64,000 nucleotides of DNA from assembly GCA_017311185.1 (NCBI GenBank), contig JAESUZ010003883.1, forward strand, positions 744,001 to 808,000, in the 5' to 3' direction. A program made the translations under genes and the position numbers. Below, in pieces: positions 11,080 through 21,462 of this stretch. The notes beneath the pieces were generated by a model. It was given only the letters and a program-made list of their open reading frames with translations. It was not told the DNA's origin and did no database searches. This DNA comes from Proteles cristata cristata. Its lineage: Eukaryota > Chordata > Mammalia > Carnivora > Hyaenidae. The stretch's first letter is position 1; every line of letters begins with the position of its first letter.

Positions 11080-11960
11080 TGCTTCGGATTTCTCCATGTC
11101 CTTGTTGATCATAGTTAGACCAACTTTGGCGATGGTTATCTTTAAATGAATATTGTCAGGAATACCACAGGTTTCAGCTGACACAGAAACTGCTAGAAGG
11201 CTGATTGCGGTTAAGTAGTGAACGTCTCCTATTAAGCTTTTATAAAACCTCACCGCTGATCAGAAATGCCAGTGCTTGGGGAGGGGGGGATGCCTATTGT
11301 TGGTCAGAACTGTAATTAAAAACTATACTTTGTTTTCAATCCAATTTTGGAAAGAATACAGGGGAAAAAGCAAGATGTAAATTTTACAATGCCTTGGCAA
11401 TGTATCCAATTCTCAGCTGAACAAAGAAGCTTATATGCAGAAAATCTTGTAGGAATAAAGCATGTAAAATAAATAAAAAGCTTCCAGTGCTTAATTCCAA
11501 TCTTCTCCACAGCAACTGGAGCTGCTGATAAGACACCTACTTGGAGTAATGATGCATAATGTGAAAATCCAATAACCCAGACCTCATAAGTACGGACGGA
11601 TGCCATCTTTTTAAAGGAAATGGTTGCAAATGTGAAGTGCAATGTGCTGAGCCATTTTCAAAGGTATTTTCATAAACACGGCAAAATGCCAAGGTTTGGT
11701 TTTTCCCAACATGATAGGAAGAGCAAGGAATGTAACTATTATAGGGGCATCCGGTATTTGTCCATGTTGTATCATATAAATGCTTATGTACTGTCGATTC
11801 GTTATTAGTGGCAGTTCTAATGGGAATATAAATATTATAAAGTGTGTTTACTACAGATAAATCATAGGGGTGCTGAAGTAATTTGCAGTACTAAAGCTCA
11901 TTTTGGATAATTACAGTGCCCCTGAAGAATGTGTTTATGTATTACAAAGAAAGAGATTGT
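11080..11960. other. Candidate conserved noncoding block
   Basis: Repeat-free, complex sequence with homeodomain-like TAAT motifs (for example gagtaatgatgcataatg near 11544) and an ATATAAATATTATAAAG stretch near 11826. Frames on both strands are short (62-108 codons) and unrelated to any family I know. The look is that of a developmental enhancer, but conservation was not tested. Confidence 0.3.
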
Positions 11961-12099
11961 TAAGAAGAAAACTGTTTTGAGTTAGTGACATTCTGAAAAG
12001 GGTAGAGGCTGATCCTGTTTGGGACTAGTTTAGGCATGTGTGAGAACATTAATGAAAAAAGATTCTGTGAGTTGGAAAGAGAGGGAAACCACAGTAGTA
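11961..12099. other. Unassigned DNA between conserved-looking blocks
   Basis: No repeat or coding signal recognised. Confidence 0.4.
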
Positions 12100-12340
12100 T
12101 CAGTTGCTGGGCTAACCTTATTCAGTCAAATTTCATGCAGATGACTTACTGTAACTACAGAAATAACAGAAGGAATGATTAGTTAAGATTATGCTGGCAG
12201 TAAAGATACTAATATTTTATTGCAATTGAATTGTAGCTTACATTTTATGCAGATGTAAATTAGACTGCAATGCTGTTTATCCTTGTTTTATGTGGGCTAT
12301 TTTCATCACAGTATTAAAAGTTATGATTGGTTTACCTCCC
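12100..12340. other. Candidate conserved noncoding block
   Basis: Dense TAAT/ATTA and octamer-like words (ttttattgcaattgaattg and attttatgcagatgtaaatt) in repeat-free sequence. This composition is common in conserved homeobox-bound enhancers. Judged only by eye. Confidence 0.3.
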
Positions 12341-14329
12341 AGTTTCTATTTTATTGAATTAAGGTGACTTTTAGCTTCCTTACTTCCCCTGAAAATCCTA
12401 AGATACAGCCAACTTTAAAAGAAGAGAGTTAAAGAGAATTAAACAATCATATCCTAGGCTTTAGAAGGTCATATTATAATGAGATTAAAAATTTCCCCCT
12501 CCAGGTATTGTTTATTTGTAAACTAGTCTGGCTTGGTCTTCTTATAAATGTTCTGCTGATTAGATTAATTTCCTGTGAAACACAAATTTCTTTTCCTTTC
12601 TGACAAGCGAGTCAGAATCTGCCAGTTTGGTGATTGTTCAAGAAAATGCAGCATAGAAGAAAAAAAATACTGCAACAGAGTGAAATGAGCAGAAAATTAG
12701 ATTTAGCTGAGATTGAGGTATCTGTATTGTCATTTAAAAGGGAATTCAACAGCCATTTAGTGAGTTTTGTGTAAAGGTTTGGAAAGTGAGTAGCAGCTGG
12801 ATTGAGAGAAACAATCAGCTCTTCTCCCTTCGGCTGCTCCGCCCTCCCCTCCAGCTCTCTACTCCTTGGAAGGACTCCAGTGCCTGGGTGGGGTGGGGTG
12901 CTGTTCTCTGGTTTGGCTTTCGGGGTTCCATGCATGAGTGCATTCACACTTGTGCACTGGTGCACACAGATCAAATAGAGTCCCAAATAAAGAGTGTTAC
13001 TTGAATAAATTTGTTATTTATGTTACTTGCCTCAAAGTGTTAGCTTTCTCTCAATATCAGTCTTTCCTCGGGGAAAGAATTTAATTAGCTCTACCTGGCA
13101 AAAAGTATTCACATGCTTTACTGGTAATACTGCCTGGCTTTCTGGCTGCAGTCGAAATTTGGGAAGCCTGGTACAGTTCAGATGTAATAACAGATGTTTT
13201 GGTTCTTTCATTTCTCATTGCATTCACGTTTGGTTTTCTTAGCATGGCTTAAAGCTCTTGACGGGATCTGATGTACTACTTCTTTCATTACTTGTCCTCC
13301 ACCATTCATTCCTTTAAAAAACGAGGGTCAATAATAATGTTCATTTCCGTAAGCAAAGAGGTGCTGAGGTTTTAGGGTTTTCGCACCTGTTGCAACTCTC
13401 TTCACAGTCATACATGATACTCTTTTCCTTTAAAGTGGTTTCAAATGTCAACATGGGATGGGGTTAAATGTTTAGAATTGAACTTTTATGTTTCATTAGT
13501 GTATAGAAGAATGCCAGCAAACTTGGTTGGAAAAATAGTTCTTAAAAGCAAATCCTATTTCTCCACCTGTTATCACTAGAAGTCAGATTTGCATTTCTGT
13601 AGGAAAACAAAAAGAAATAGAAACTGTTGAAAACTTTGGATGGGGACAGAGATTTGCGGCATTACCTGCTGGTAGCTGTTGCATAACAACAATGTTGGAA
13701 CTTCTCAAGATTACTTCCTCCATTCAATTTTTTTTCTTTTTAGTACTTTTCTTTCTTTAAAAATGTACTCTTCATTGTAAATAAATCTTGTAAATTAAGG
13801 GAATTTTTATGATGCTTACATACTCTATGCATGCATATGATATCTAGAATAGTTTTGTTTTCTCCCCAAACCCAACTGGTTCACTCTTGTGTTTATTATA
13901 GATCATTATCTAGTAAAATTTGGAGGAATTTATATGTCAGCAATCAAAACTCTAGGATAAATCTGGGGCCCACTGGTAGAAGGTCCCGTAAGTGTAAGGA
14001 CCATATTCAAAACCCTTACTTTGGAGCTTCTAGGTTGGTGAACAAGAATACATATACATGTCAGGAGCACCCCATAGACACGTGGTGCACACCAAACTCC
14101 ATGGGGTTAGAAACTACTGTGCTCAGGACCCTTCCAAACCTTGTCCCATGAACCTCTTCATCTAGCCGTTCATTTGTAACCTTTAATACCCTTGGTAATA
14201 AACAAATAATCTGTTCTACTTTGCTCAGGAAAGACGATTAGGAGACCAGGTGATGCAGCAGCAAATGTCAAAAGCTGTCTTAGGTGTATGAGATTTCCCA
14301 GGAAGGCAGGATTATAAACAAATGCAGAG
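12341..14329. other. Repeat-poor DNA, no gene found
   Basis: Contains the most GC-rich patch of the window (about 12815-12930), with a few CpGs but far short of a CpG island. The longest frames (124 codons at 12612-12986 minus, 106 codons at 13831-14151 plus) lack domains and clear splice context. 13060-13240 is also complex and repeat-free. No RNA gene seen. Confidence 0.4.
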
Positions 14330-14580
14330 CTAAGAAATAGCTTGGTGATCTCGACTAGCATGTATAGCAATAACAGACAAGATTCCTGGACAAACAGCAG
14401 CTCTTATAAATCCATAACGACAAAAGCCATGGAACAAAGGTGCTTGAACAAGAAGAAAGAAGGAGCCTGGGCACTTGATGACATTCTTGACAGTGGTGCC
14501 AGCCCTGGACTATTTGCCTCAGTACTTCTTTTTGCATGAAATACATCAACTCCTTTGTGTTTAACCCCCTGGAGCAGGAT
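14330..14580 (+). mobile_element. Possible ancient LTR-like remnant
   Basis: 'gaaggagcctgggcacttgatgac' followed by 'ttgcctcagtacttctttttgcatgaaat' resembles the 3' part of an old mammalian LTR-like repeat. Both ends are unclear. Two 64-65-codon frames on opposite strands here are most likely chance. Confidence 0.35.
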
Positions 14581-14629
14581 TTTCTGTTACAGTGAATTCA
14601 TTTCTAACTTGATGCTTGGCTGACTGTTA

Positions 14630-15030
14630 TGTGGAAGCTCCCATTATGTGTTAGTGTGTTTACAAGCGCTCTATATACTAACTTTTAAAATTCTCACAAT
14701 GACCTATAAGACAGGTCAAAGTTTCTCAAGGTATGGTCCCTGGAGCAGCTGTATCAGCATTACTTGGAAGCTTGCTAGAAATGGCAGATTTGGGGGTCTG
14801 ACTTGAGGCGTCCTGAATCAGAAACTCCGGGGATGGGAACTCAGCAGTCTGTTTTAGTAAGATCTCCAGGTGATTCTGAGGTATACTAAAATTTGAAAAC
14901 TATGGGATACAGTATAGCATCTCCCCTCATTTTACAGATAAGTAGACTGACCTGAATTTAAGTCACTTGCCCAGTGTCATTTAACTTGCAGGACTGACTG
15001 CTAAGTCTGTGTCTGGAGCCATTACATTAC
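14630..15030 (-). mobile_element. MIR split by a MER5A insertion
   Basis: The left part (about 14630-14716: ctcacaatgacctataagac) and the right part (about 14905-15030: catctcccctcattttacagataag and cacttgcccagtgtc) are consecutive pieces of a minus-strand MIR. They are separated exactly by the MER5A at 14717-14904. This order dates MER5A as younger than this MIR copy. Confidence 0.8.
14717..14904 (-). mobile_element. MER5A (hAT-Charlie MITE)
   Basis: 188 bp, close to the family's full length of about 190. Recognisable blocks are gtatggtccctggagcagct, attacttggaagcttgctag, cctgaatcagaaactccggg and atctccaggtgattctga, with terminal sequences related to CAGTGGTTCTCAA. Non-autonomous; it encodes nothing. 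Confidence 0.9.
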
Positions 15031-15106
15031 ACTGCTGATGCCCATCATATGTTAACAGCTTCTGCTAGAGAAGTGGTCTTCAAAATTTGCAAACGTATTC
15101 CTTTTG

Positions 15107-15284
15107 TTAAGTTTTTAATTTCTTTTTATTTGAGAAAGAGAGGGAAGCAGAAAGAGAGAGAATTAAGCAGGCTCCATGCTCTGTGCAGAGACTGACAATG
15201 AGGCTTGATCCCACGCCCCTGGGACTATGACCTGAGCAAAAATCAAGAGTCAGATGTTCAACTGACTGAACCACCCAGGTGCCC
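15107..15284 (-). mobile_element. Diverged CAN-SINE
   Basis: Minus strand: tail region, GA-rich middle, 'gactatgacctgagcaaaaatcaagagtca' body and head ending ccacccaggtgccc. Flanks aaacgtattccttt (left) and aaacatacttcttt (right) look like an old target-site duplication. The body matches an older subfamily. Confidence 0.9.
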
Positions 15285-15300
15285 GGAAAACATACTTCTT

Positions 15301-15629
15301 TGGAAAATTATAACTTCTGTACAGTTTTAAGTTGACATCTAAAAGTTTCCTATCACAAGGTTAAACAATTGTAAAGAATATGATTTCTAGTATGTTGTAA
15401 ACTGTGACATTTTTAAAATGTGTCCCATCAGTCTTTTAAATGTATCCTGTGAAACGTAAATAACGCTATCTGTAGCAAATCTATCATCCACTAAAAATAC
15501 ACACACACAAGTTTTTCCTTAACATTAAAAAAGAAATTCTTACATAATTTCACTCCTATCTGCTTGTATAAAATTGGATCACAGTAAATCACACATGAGA
15601 TCTGGGGATATGGGATCAAAAAGTCCTCT
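15301..15629. other. Unassigned AT-rich DNA
   Basis: No repeat family or coding signal recognised. Confidence 0.5.
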
Positions 15630-15790
15630 TAGTGTCACTTAGTGATGGTGTCATTTGGCAAGTTATTTTACTTCTATAAATCTCAGTGTCCTCATCTACA
15701 AAACAGTCATATTCATACTTACTTTTCAGGGGGTTTTGAGGATCAAATGAGATGTAATATACCCAGCACAGATGCTGATACTTGTTGGTT
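15630..15790 (+). mobile_element. MIR remnant
   Basis: Plus-strand MIR: 'gcaagttattttacttct', 'cagtgtcctcatctacaaaacag' and 'gttttgaggatcaaatgag' follow the family order (TTACTTAACCTCTCTG, TTTCCTCATCTGTAAAATG, TTGTGAGGATTAAATGAG). Confidence 0.85.
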
Positions 15791-15798
15791 CTCTGTTT

Positions 15799-15800
<2 letters not shown>

Positions 15801-15845
<45 letters not shown>

Positions 15846-15856
15846 ATGTATATATA
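15801..15856. repeat. (TG)22 microsatellite with alternating extension
   Basis: Pure TG from 15801 to 15844, then catgtatatata, giving 56 bases of unbroken pyrimidine-purine alternation. The long pure run predicts length variation between individuals. Polythreonine-histidine and valine-cysteine frames across it are artefacts. Confidence 0.97.
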
Positions 15857-16234
15857 AACATACATACATGTTTAATTAACTGTCATGATTGACTTGATTG
15901 CTTTCTAGTTCCTCCTGCTTCTGTTCTTTTCCATCTCTTCTTCATGAGTTTTCCTTCTTGATCTTGGAGGAACTCACCTTGCATTTGACCGCCCTGTGTT
16001 CAGGCTCAAAGGCTGGGCATTGGACTTGATGAGTGCCCAGGCTGGTTGCAGTACCTGCTGAGATAGGAGGGACTGCAGGTCCTCCTAGCATCATACCTTT
16101 CGCCAGTGTGATGACACCTTCATCATCTGCTGCTTTCTCCTTTTACCACTGCATGAAACCCAGATGCTTTCTGTTCAGAGGAAGCCAAAGGAATGTGAGG
16201 GTGAGTGGGCAGAGAGAGATCAAGGAGCCAACAA
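15857..16234. other. Unassigned DNA
   Basis: Slightly GC-richer than its surroundings. The 93-codon frame at 16033-16314 runs on into a MIR and has no domain. No gene supported. Confidence 0.45.
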
Positions 16235-16425
16235 TATGCCATGACCTGATATCCACTAATTTATTTAATCCTCATAGTATTCCTAAAAGGGGGATATTAT
16301 ACTTCCCATTATAATTCAAATAATATAAATATTCTGCCTGTGTCCGTGCAGGTAATAGGTAAGAAGTGCAATAAGATTACAGATCTTTCTGATTCAAGCC
16401 CAAGAACCCCCTACTATACCACACA
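16235..16425 (-). mobile_element. MIR remnant
   Basis: Minus-strand MIR: 'aatttatttaatcctcatagt', 'gggggatattatacttcccatt' and the region around 'gattcaagcccaagaac' keep the order and spacing of the family core. Confidence 0.8.
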
Positions 16426-16842
16426 GAGGTTGGCCTCAGAAAGCTGTAACTTCAAAAACTTAAATGCATCCTAGAGGGGAGTGAGCTCTGAAGAAAACTC
16501 CAGCTATAAAGATGTTAAATAAGTATAGACCTCCTGGCTTTACTTCTGTCTGCTCCTTAATTCTCACTGGGTTTATTGCCTGACTTATCCCGTATATTCT
16601 ATAAATCCCTATCAAATTGATCTTCTTGAGCATCTGGTCCTTTCTATGCTTCTGATTCTTCTTTGCTTCAGTAATCAAGGTGTTCCATCTTGCCCGTCAC
16701 TTTCTGAACTTCAAACACTTGTTGAAGACCAGATTTTGCCTTGACTTAGTAACCTCAGACTCTACTCAACATAGTGGAGATGGGAAATGTCAGGTCTATG
16801 GACTTGACTTTAGGATAGGCTTTTAAAAATAAATTCAAAATA
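16426..16842. other. Unassigned DNA
   Basis: No repeat recognised. The 72-codon minus frame at 16460-16678 shows no domain. Confidence 0.45.
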
Positions 16843-17051
16843 GGGACGCCTGGGTGGCTCAACAGGTTAAATGTCCAAATTCGGCTCAGGTCATGATCTC
16901 ATGGTTTGTGAGTTCAAGCCCTACATCATGCTCTGTGCTGACAGCTCAGAGCCTAGAGCCTGCTTCAGATTCTGTGTCTCCCCCTCTCTCTGCCCCTCAC
17001 CAGCTCATGCTCTGTCTCTCAATACTAAATAAATGTTAAAAAATATTTAAA
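16843..17051 (+). mobile_element. SINEC_Fc-type SINE
   Basis: Head gggacgcctgggtggctcaa, tRNA-like body, ctgacagctcagagcctaga, CT-rich middle and actaaataaatgttaaaaa tail. Flanks aaattcaaaa at 16831-16840 and 17052-17061 are a 10-bp target-site duplication. Confidence 0.95.
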
Positions 17052-17061
17052 AAATTCAAAA

Positions 17062-18849
17062 CAAAGGATTCCCAGGCAATTCAAAAATTATATAAGTTAA
17101 AAATCTCATTAATTATATAAGATTTGTTCCCTTATGATTAATCATAAGCTAAGTACTACTGGTTAACTGAGCTGTGCTTTTAAAAAATTCTCTTGAATGA
17201 ACTGATTAGTTAACTTGATTAAATCTTCTTGATTTTCAGCTATTCTTATGTATCCACACTTCCAGGATTAAGTCATTTTAATAGTCGTTAGGATTATTAT
17301 ATAGTCACTCCATGGTTAAAATTTTCTCATCATGAGTATTGTTCTTCATTTTCAGATCATCTTGTCCTCTGAGTCTGGTAGAGTCTGAATAATTAGTCCT
17401 TAGAGTGAAGCTTTATAGAGCAACGTTTTTGCCAGGCTTCTAAAATACCTTTTTATACTGGAGTACTTCATGATTTTTTTTTTTTTTCATTCGGATCTCT
17501 TCCTCTTCACAGTTGCTTATTGAATGACTATAACAACTTCCTCTTCTTTTTTTTAAATTTTTTTTAAACTGATGTTATTATTTACGATGTAGCTGTGTAA
17601 GGCCCAGGTGACTGTTACTAGATGAGACACATAGGGAGACATCTTCAAGAAACCAACCTATAGCTCCATCTGCAGATAGAGAATGAAGGGGAGTCTGGAA
17701 AGTACACTTGCTGGCCAGAGGCCATGCCATTGGAGACCAATAACAATTTTGGATATGGGCTTCTCAGAAATGTATGTGAGCAGCACATCCACTGGGACTT
17801 CATGGAAAGTAATCAAATGAGAAGTGGTAAAAGTATAAGTCTGGAATCTAGAGTCAGAGCAAAGAGGAGGAATAGCAAGTGCGAACCTTTCTTAGTAGGA
17901 CAGATCTAAGTGGTACACTGAAATTCCAAACAAAGGAAGTTTGTTATGGGATGTGTGGGTGAGGTTGAGTTTCAGGAATACATGTGCTCAGAACAGGACA
18001 CAAGATAACCTGGGGCCAAATTCTACAGTGCCAGGCAAAATATTACTGGTTTCAAAAATCTCATCTGCTTGAAGTCCAAATAGTCCTAGGAATGAATCTT
18101 GTAGGAGTCAGCCATGGGGGATGGAGACAAGAGGTCCATAGGGATCAAGCTGGATCTAACTAGCATTTTAACTTGGAATGCAGTTAACTATACAAGTAAC
18201 CTAGTTCATGTATAATTATAAGCAGAAGTGTTTCTTTAGTACAGCTATGTAGAGATATTGTTGATGTTATGCCAAGTCCCTGGAAACTCCTTTCCTGTCC
18301 AGTGTTGCTTCTGCATTTGCTGTCCCTCGAGAACATTCAACCTAGGGCTGCAGGAATTACCTAGGCAAGGTGGTGAGCAAAATATGGTGTATTTTATGCT
18401 CCAGAGCTCCCTGCATGATCTGGCCGAGTTGGGGTTCATTTGAAAATGCATCTTCTTTAGCTTCTCCAGTGCCTCATCGTTTCTCCTGGAAGAACTTTCC
18501 TACTATATGATTTGTACATGAATCTTTTTCTTATGTGCTGCGGAAATGGACTTAAGACACTAAGAAAACAAAGTTAAGTTTTGATATTTTAGGAAATAGT
18601 GAGAATATACTCCATAAGATAGGTACAGTGTCATAGAGAGTGTTAACTGCAGCTTTGAGAATGTAATATGGGAATGGGAATTTGAATGCATCAGTTGCTT
18701 TGTTTTATTCTACATTGTTTTTTCCAGTTCCTTTTCTATGATTGGATGAATGTCCTTGAAATACATTGATCTAAATCTCAATCTTACAGTCATTATCACA
18801 GATTAGCATTCAGCTTGATATTTGGTGATGTGTACCACAGCAGTTTAGA
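17062..18849. other. Unassigned DNA
   Basis: No family recognised. T-runs lie at about 17475-17487 and 17548-17566. Frames of 61-68 codons (17724, 18245, 18258) overlap on opposite strands without domains. Confidence 0.45.
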
Positions 18850-19284
18850 AAGGGACTACAACTTTTCAAGTAACCTCTTTTTATATAAAAAGAAGCAAAG
18901 AAATGTTAGCTTCTTGCTATTGTGTACTTACCTTTGTATTTGATAATCCTTCCATATTGCAGCACTGTTGTTGCTGGCTTATTACTGAAAATTTAATAGT
19001 ATTTAATTAAAATCCGGAAATGTGCTTTCAATTCTATTACCCTAAAAAGTGGAAAAGAAAAAAAAGGCTCATCCTTACCATTTGCATTATACTGGAAACT
19101 GTTAAACACTTAATCTTCTCGCATGGTGGTTCTGTGCTTTTAAGAGGATTACATTATTAATTGTTTAATTATTCATTATGCCGCATTTTGCCGTTCAGTA
19201 CAAAAGCTTTTTTAAAATTAATTTAATGTTTTATCCTTCTTAGCAGTCATTCTTTGTACTGGGTTCTCTGTTCTTTCATGATAG
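18850..19284. other. Candidate conserved noncoding block
   Basis: Repeat-free and rich in homeodomain-like cores: gaaaatttaatagtatttaat, attacattattaattg, tttaattattcattatgccg and taaaattaatttaatg. It lies directly upstream of the open stretch at 19285-19497. The pattern resembles a developmental enhancer; conservation is untested. Confidence 0.3.
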
Positions 19285-20026
19285 GGTGTCGCAGCAAAGA
19301 ATCAAGAGGATGCCTTGTTGAAAGCTAAGCCTGTAGCTGTAGCAAATAGATCTTTTGCCAGAGCAGTGACTCAACACAACGCGAGGCAACTGAGTCTTGC
19401 TTCACTCCAGAGACTGTGGTTAGAAATATGTCACCAGCGGGGAGCATCATTAATCATAATTGTAGGAGTGACAGTCAGTTTCTTGACCTCATTGAGATAG
19501 GCAGGGAGGTCAGTGCTTCAAGCAGTTCATCCTTCAGGCAAGGAAAACTATTGGGAAGATTTCCTTTTTGTTATCACTGGCATTTTTATTTAATCCAATC
19601 ATTTTCCCCACAGTCTGGGCAGAAGTACAAAAGCTTCAGGCAGGCACAGTCTGGCCCTCTTCCTTTTTCCCTCTGCCAAAAGTAACCTTGGCGATGGATG
19701 GTTTGGGGAAAAGCTACCACACCCCTTTTCCTCAGTTGTGTTTTCTCTTTCTACCTTCTTTTGTGCTCTTTTCTCCTCCTCTTCTCTCTTGGGGTCTAAA
19801 GAACAGGCAGGAAGAGTCATCCTTCACGGAGCCTGGTGATAGCAGCCCTGCCCACTCCTTGATGCTGACTATAGGGGAAGTTTACGAAGCAACCTTTCGG
19901 TGCATGAGGGTGCATATGCTCCTCCTTCCTCCGGCTGCTGGAAGGGACATGGTGCTGATTTTAGAGCCTGTCTCAGCCAATGAATTTCATCCAAGGCCCC
20001 ACAGGGAACTCTTCACAAAGACAAAG
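19285..20026 (+). other. Open stretches with acceptor-like sites; exon status unproven
   Basis: A pyrimidine-rich run ending catgatag precedes an open frame of 71 codons (19285-19497). A second run, atcattttccccacag at 19597-19612, lies inside a frame that reads from 19568 to 20059 (163 codons, the longest in the window). Neither product has a domain, transmembrane pattern or family I know. The longer one ends in the ATGG microsatellite. No good donor site was found in register. Could be noncoding RNA exons or chance. Confidence 0.15.
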
Positions 20027-20060
20027 CATGGATGGATGGATGGATGGATGGATGAATGAA
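20027..20060. repeat. (ATGG)n tetranucleotide microsatellite
   Basis: About six pure ATGG units followed by variant ATGA units. Confidence 0.95.
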
Positions 20061-20234
20061 TTCATACATTCAGTGAATGTAAAAAAGTCTAAGGGCCTTG
20101 GCTTATAAATCTAAATGTATATTCATGCATGAAAACATATTTGATTTCCTACAGAGTATCATCATGATATCATAATAAAAAACAGATGTAAAATTAGTGA
20201 AAAATTAAATGTAAAATGTATGAAAGAAAATCTA
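20061..20234. other. Unassigned AT-rich DNA
   Basis: No family recognised. Confidence 0.5.
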
Positions 20235-20490
20235 AATAACTCATTGTATTGCTACTATGTGTGCCAGGCATGTTGTAGGGTCCTGGAGGTACACACTTAG
20301 CAAGTTAAACGTGGTTCCATGTATAGAGTGTGTACATTCTTGGGGGATGGAAGATGGGCAAATGAGCAAGTAAAAAAAGAAAGGAAATTTAAAACTGTTA
20401 AGAAGAAAAAGAAAAGAATGAGATGAGAATATATGATATTAGGGTGGCTACTTTAGATGTGATAGTCAAGGAATGTGGGCCTGGGAAGGT
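20235..20490 (+). repeat. Ancient mammal-wide interspersed repeat (family not named), copy 2
   Basis: Begins with the family's typical 'tgctactatgtgtgccaggc' and 'gggtcctggaggta' and continues to 'agggtggctactttagatgtgatagtcaaggaatg'. Truncated relative to copies 1 and 3. Confidence 0.55.
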
Positions 20491-21021
20491 GTAGTATAAA
20501 TAAATGATTATAGTACTTCATGGAAATTTTAAGAAGGTTCTGAATGTACTAATATATCAATAAAAGTGAAAGGATGCCACTGATATATGTTTATCATTAT
20601 TTAAAGGTGATGATTGTCAGTAAAAAATCTTAGACTACTTTTTAATATATTAGATTAGATTTTTCTCTTTGAAAAAAAAATTTTTTTTAAGATCTTAACA
20701 ACCCGATCTTTGATCAGACCTGTTCTGTAAACAAGTAGAGTTTTCTTTCTCTTGCAATTTAATTAACCTCTGGTAAATGGCTATCTTAAGAGAGATTTAG
20801 GTTTCTTTGCAAAGCTAAGGCCTTTATTCCAGTCCTAAGAATATGCATGTGTTGGGGGTTTTTAATGTCAGTGTTCCTGATATTAGAGCATCTGTTTATG
20901 TTATGTGTCATGCCTCTTTTTCTCCCTCTCTCAAATCACTTTATTTTAAAAACAAATGGATTTAACCGTTTTTTTTCAAAGAGATCTGAATAAGGTTATT
21001 CTCTCCTTCTCTTTCTCTGTC
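20491..21021. other. Unassigned AT-rich DNA
   Basis: An A-run followed by a T-run near 20672-20690 could base-pair locally. No family or exon recognised. Confidence 0.45.
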
Positions 21022-21022
21022 A

Positions 21023-21060
<38 letters not shown>

Positions 21061-21061
21061 T
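21022..21061. repeat. (CTGT)n then (CT)n microsatellite
   Basis: Seven CTGT units followed by CT units. The serine/leucine- and arginine/glutamate-rich frames crossing it (20956-21216) are low-complexity artefacts. Confidence 0.95.
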
Positions 21062-21352
21062 CACTTTTGAAAGATACTACCTTTCTCCTTGCCATCTTAG
21101 GGAGGCATTGCAAGATCTCGCTGAGGTCATGTTGTAGGGGTTTTGTTATTTTAACCTTAGAAAATGAAAGTAATAGATACCACAGAAGTTTCAAAGAGCC
21201 ACATTATCAAATATAGTGATTTAAAATCTCAGTTATTGTAAGTTTTGTGCATGAACACTAACACTTAAACATATAGTGAATTAATTTATATATAAGTAAT
21301 TGCAATGAGAAAGCAAAGGAATTACTTATAAATTTATAGCCAAAGTTAGTTT
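21062..21352. other. Unassigned DNA
   Basis: No family recognised. Confidence 0.45.
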
Positions 21353-21462
21353 GTTTTTAAGATTTTATTTTTAAGTTATCTCTACACCCAACTTGGGGCT
21401 CAAACCTACAAACCCAAGATCAAGAATCACATGTTGTACTGACTGTGCCAGCCAGGCACACC
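21353..21462 (-). mobile_element. Short, old CAN-SINE
   Basis: Minus-strand copy of the short subfamily: 'tctctacacccaacttggggctcaaacc', 'cccaagatcaagaatcacatg' and 'gactgtgccagccaggcacacc'. No CT-rich middle. Flanking agccaaagtt / agctgaagtt may be the decayed duplication. Confidence 0.85.

Noticed and set aside
12886..12900. Possible G-quadruplex (gggtggggtggggt)
   Set aside because: Only three clear G-runs; the fourth is missing within normal loop length.
12612..12986. 124-codon minus-strand frame
   Set aside because: No domain, no conserved motif, overlapped by an unrelated plus frame; length is compatible with chance.
13831..14151. 106-codon plus frame
   Set aside because: No recognisable domain and no convincing splice sites; unremarkable composition.
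15616..15861. Thr/His-rich frame on the minus strand
   Set aside because: Translation of the (TG)22 microsatellite.
20672..20690. A-run/T-run hairpin as a terminator
   Set aside because: Bacterial-type terminators do not apply here; a simple AT low-complexity stretch.
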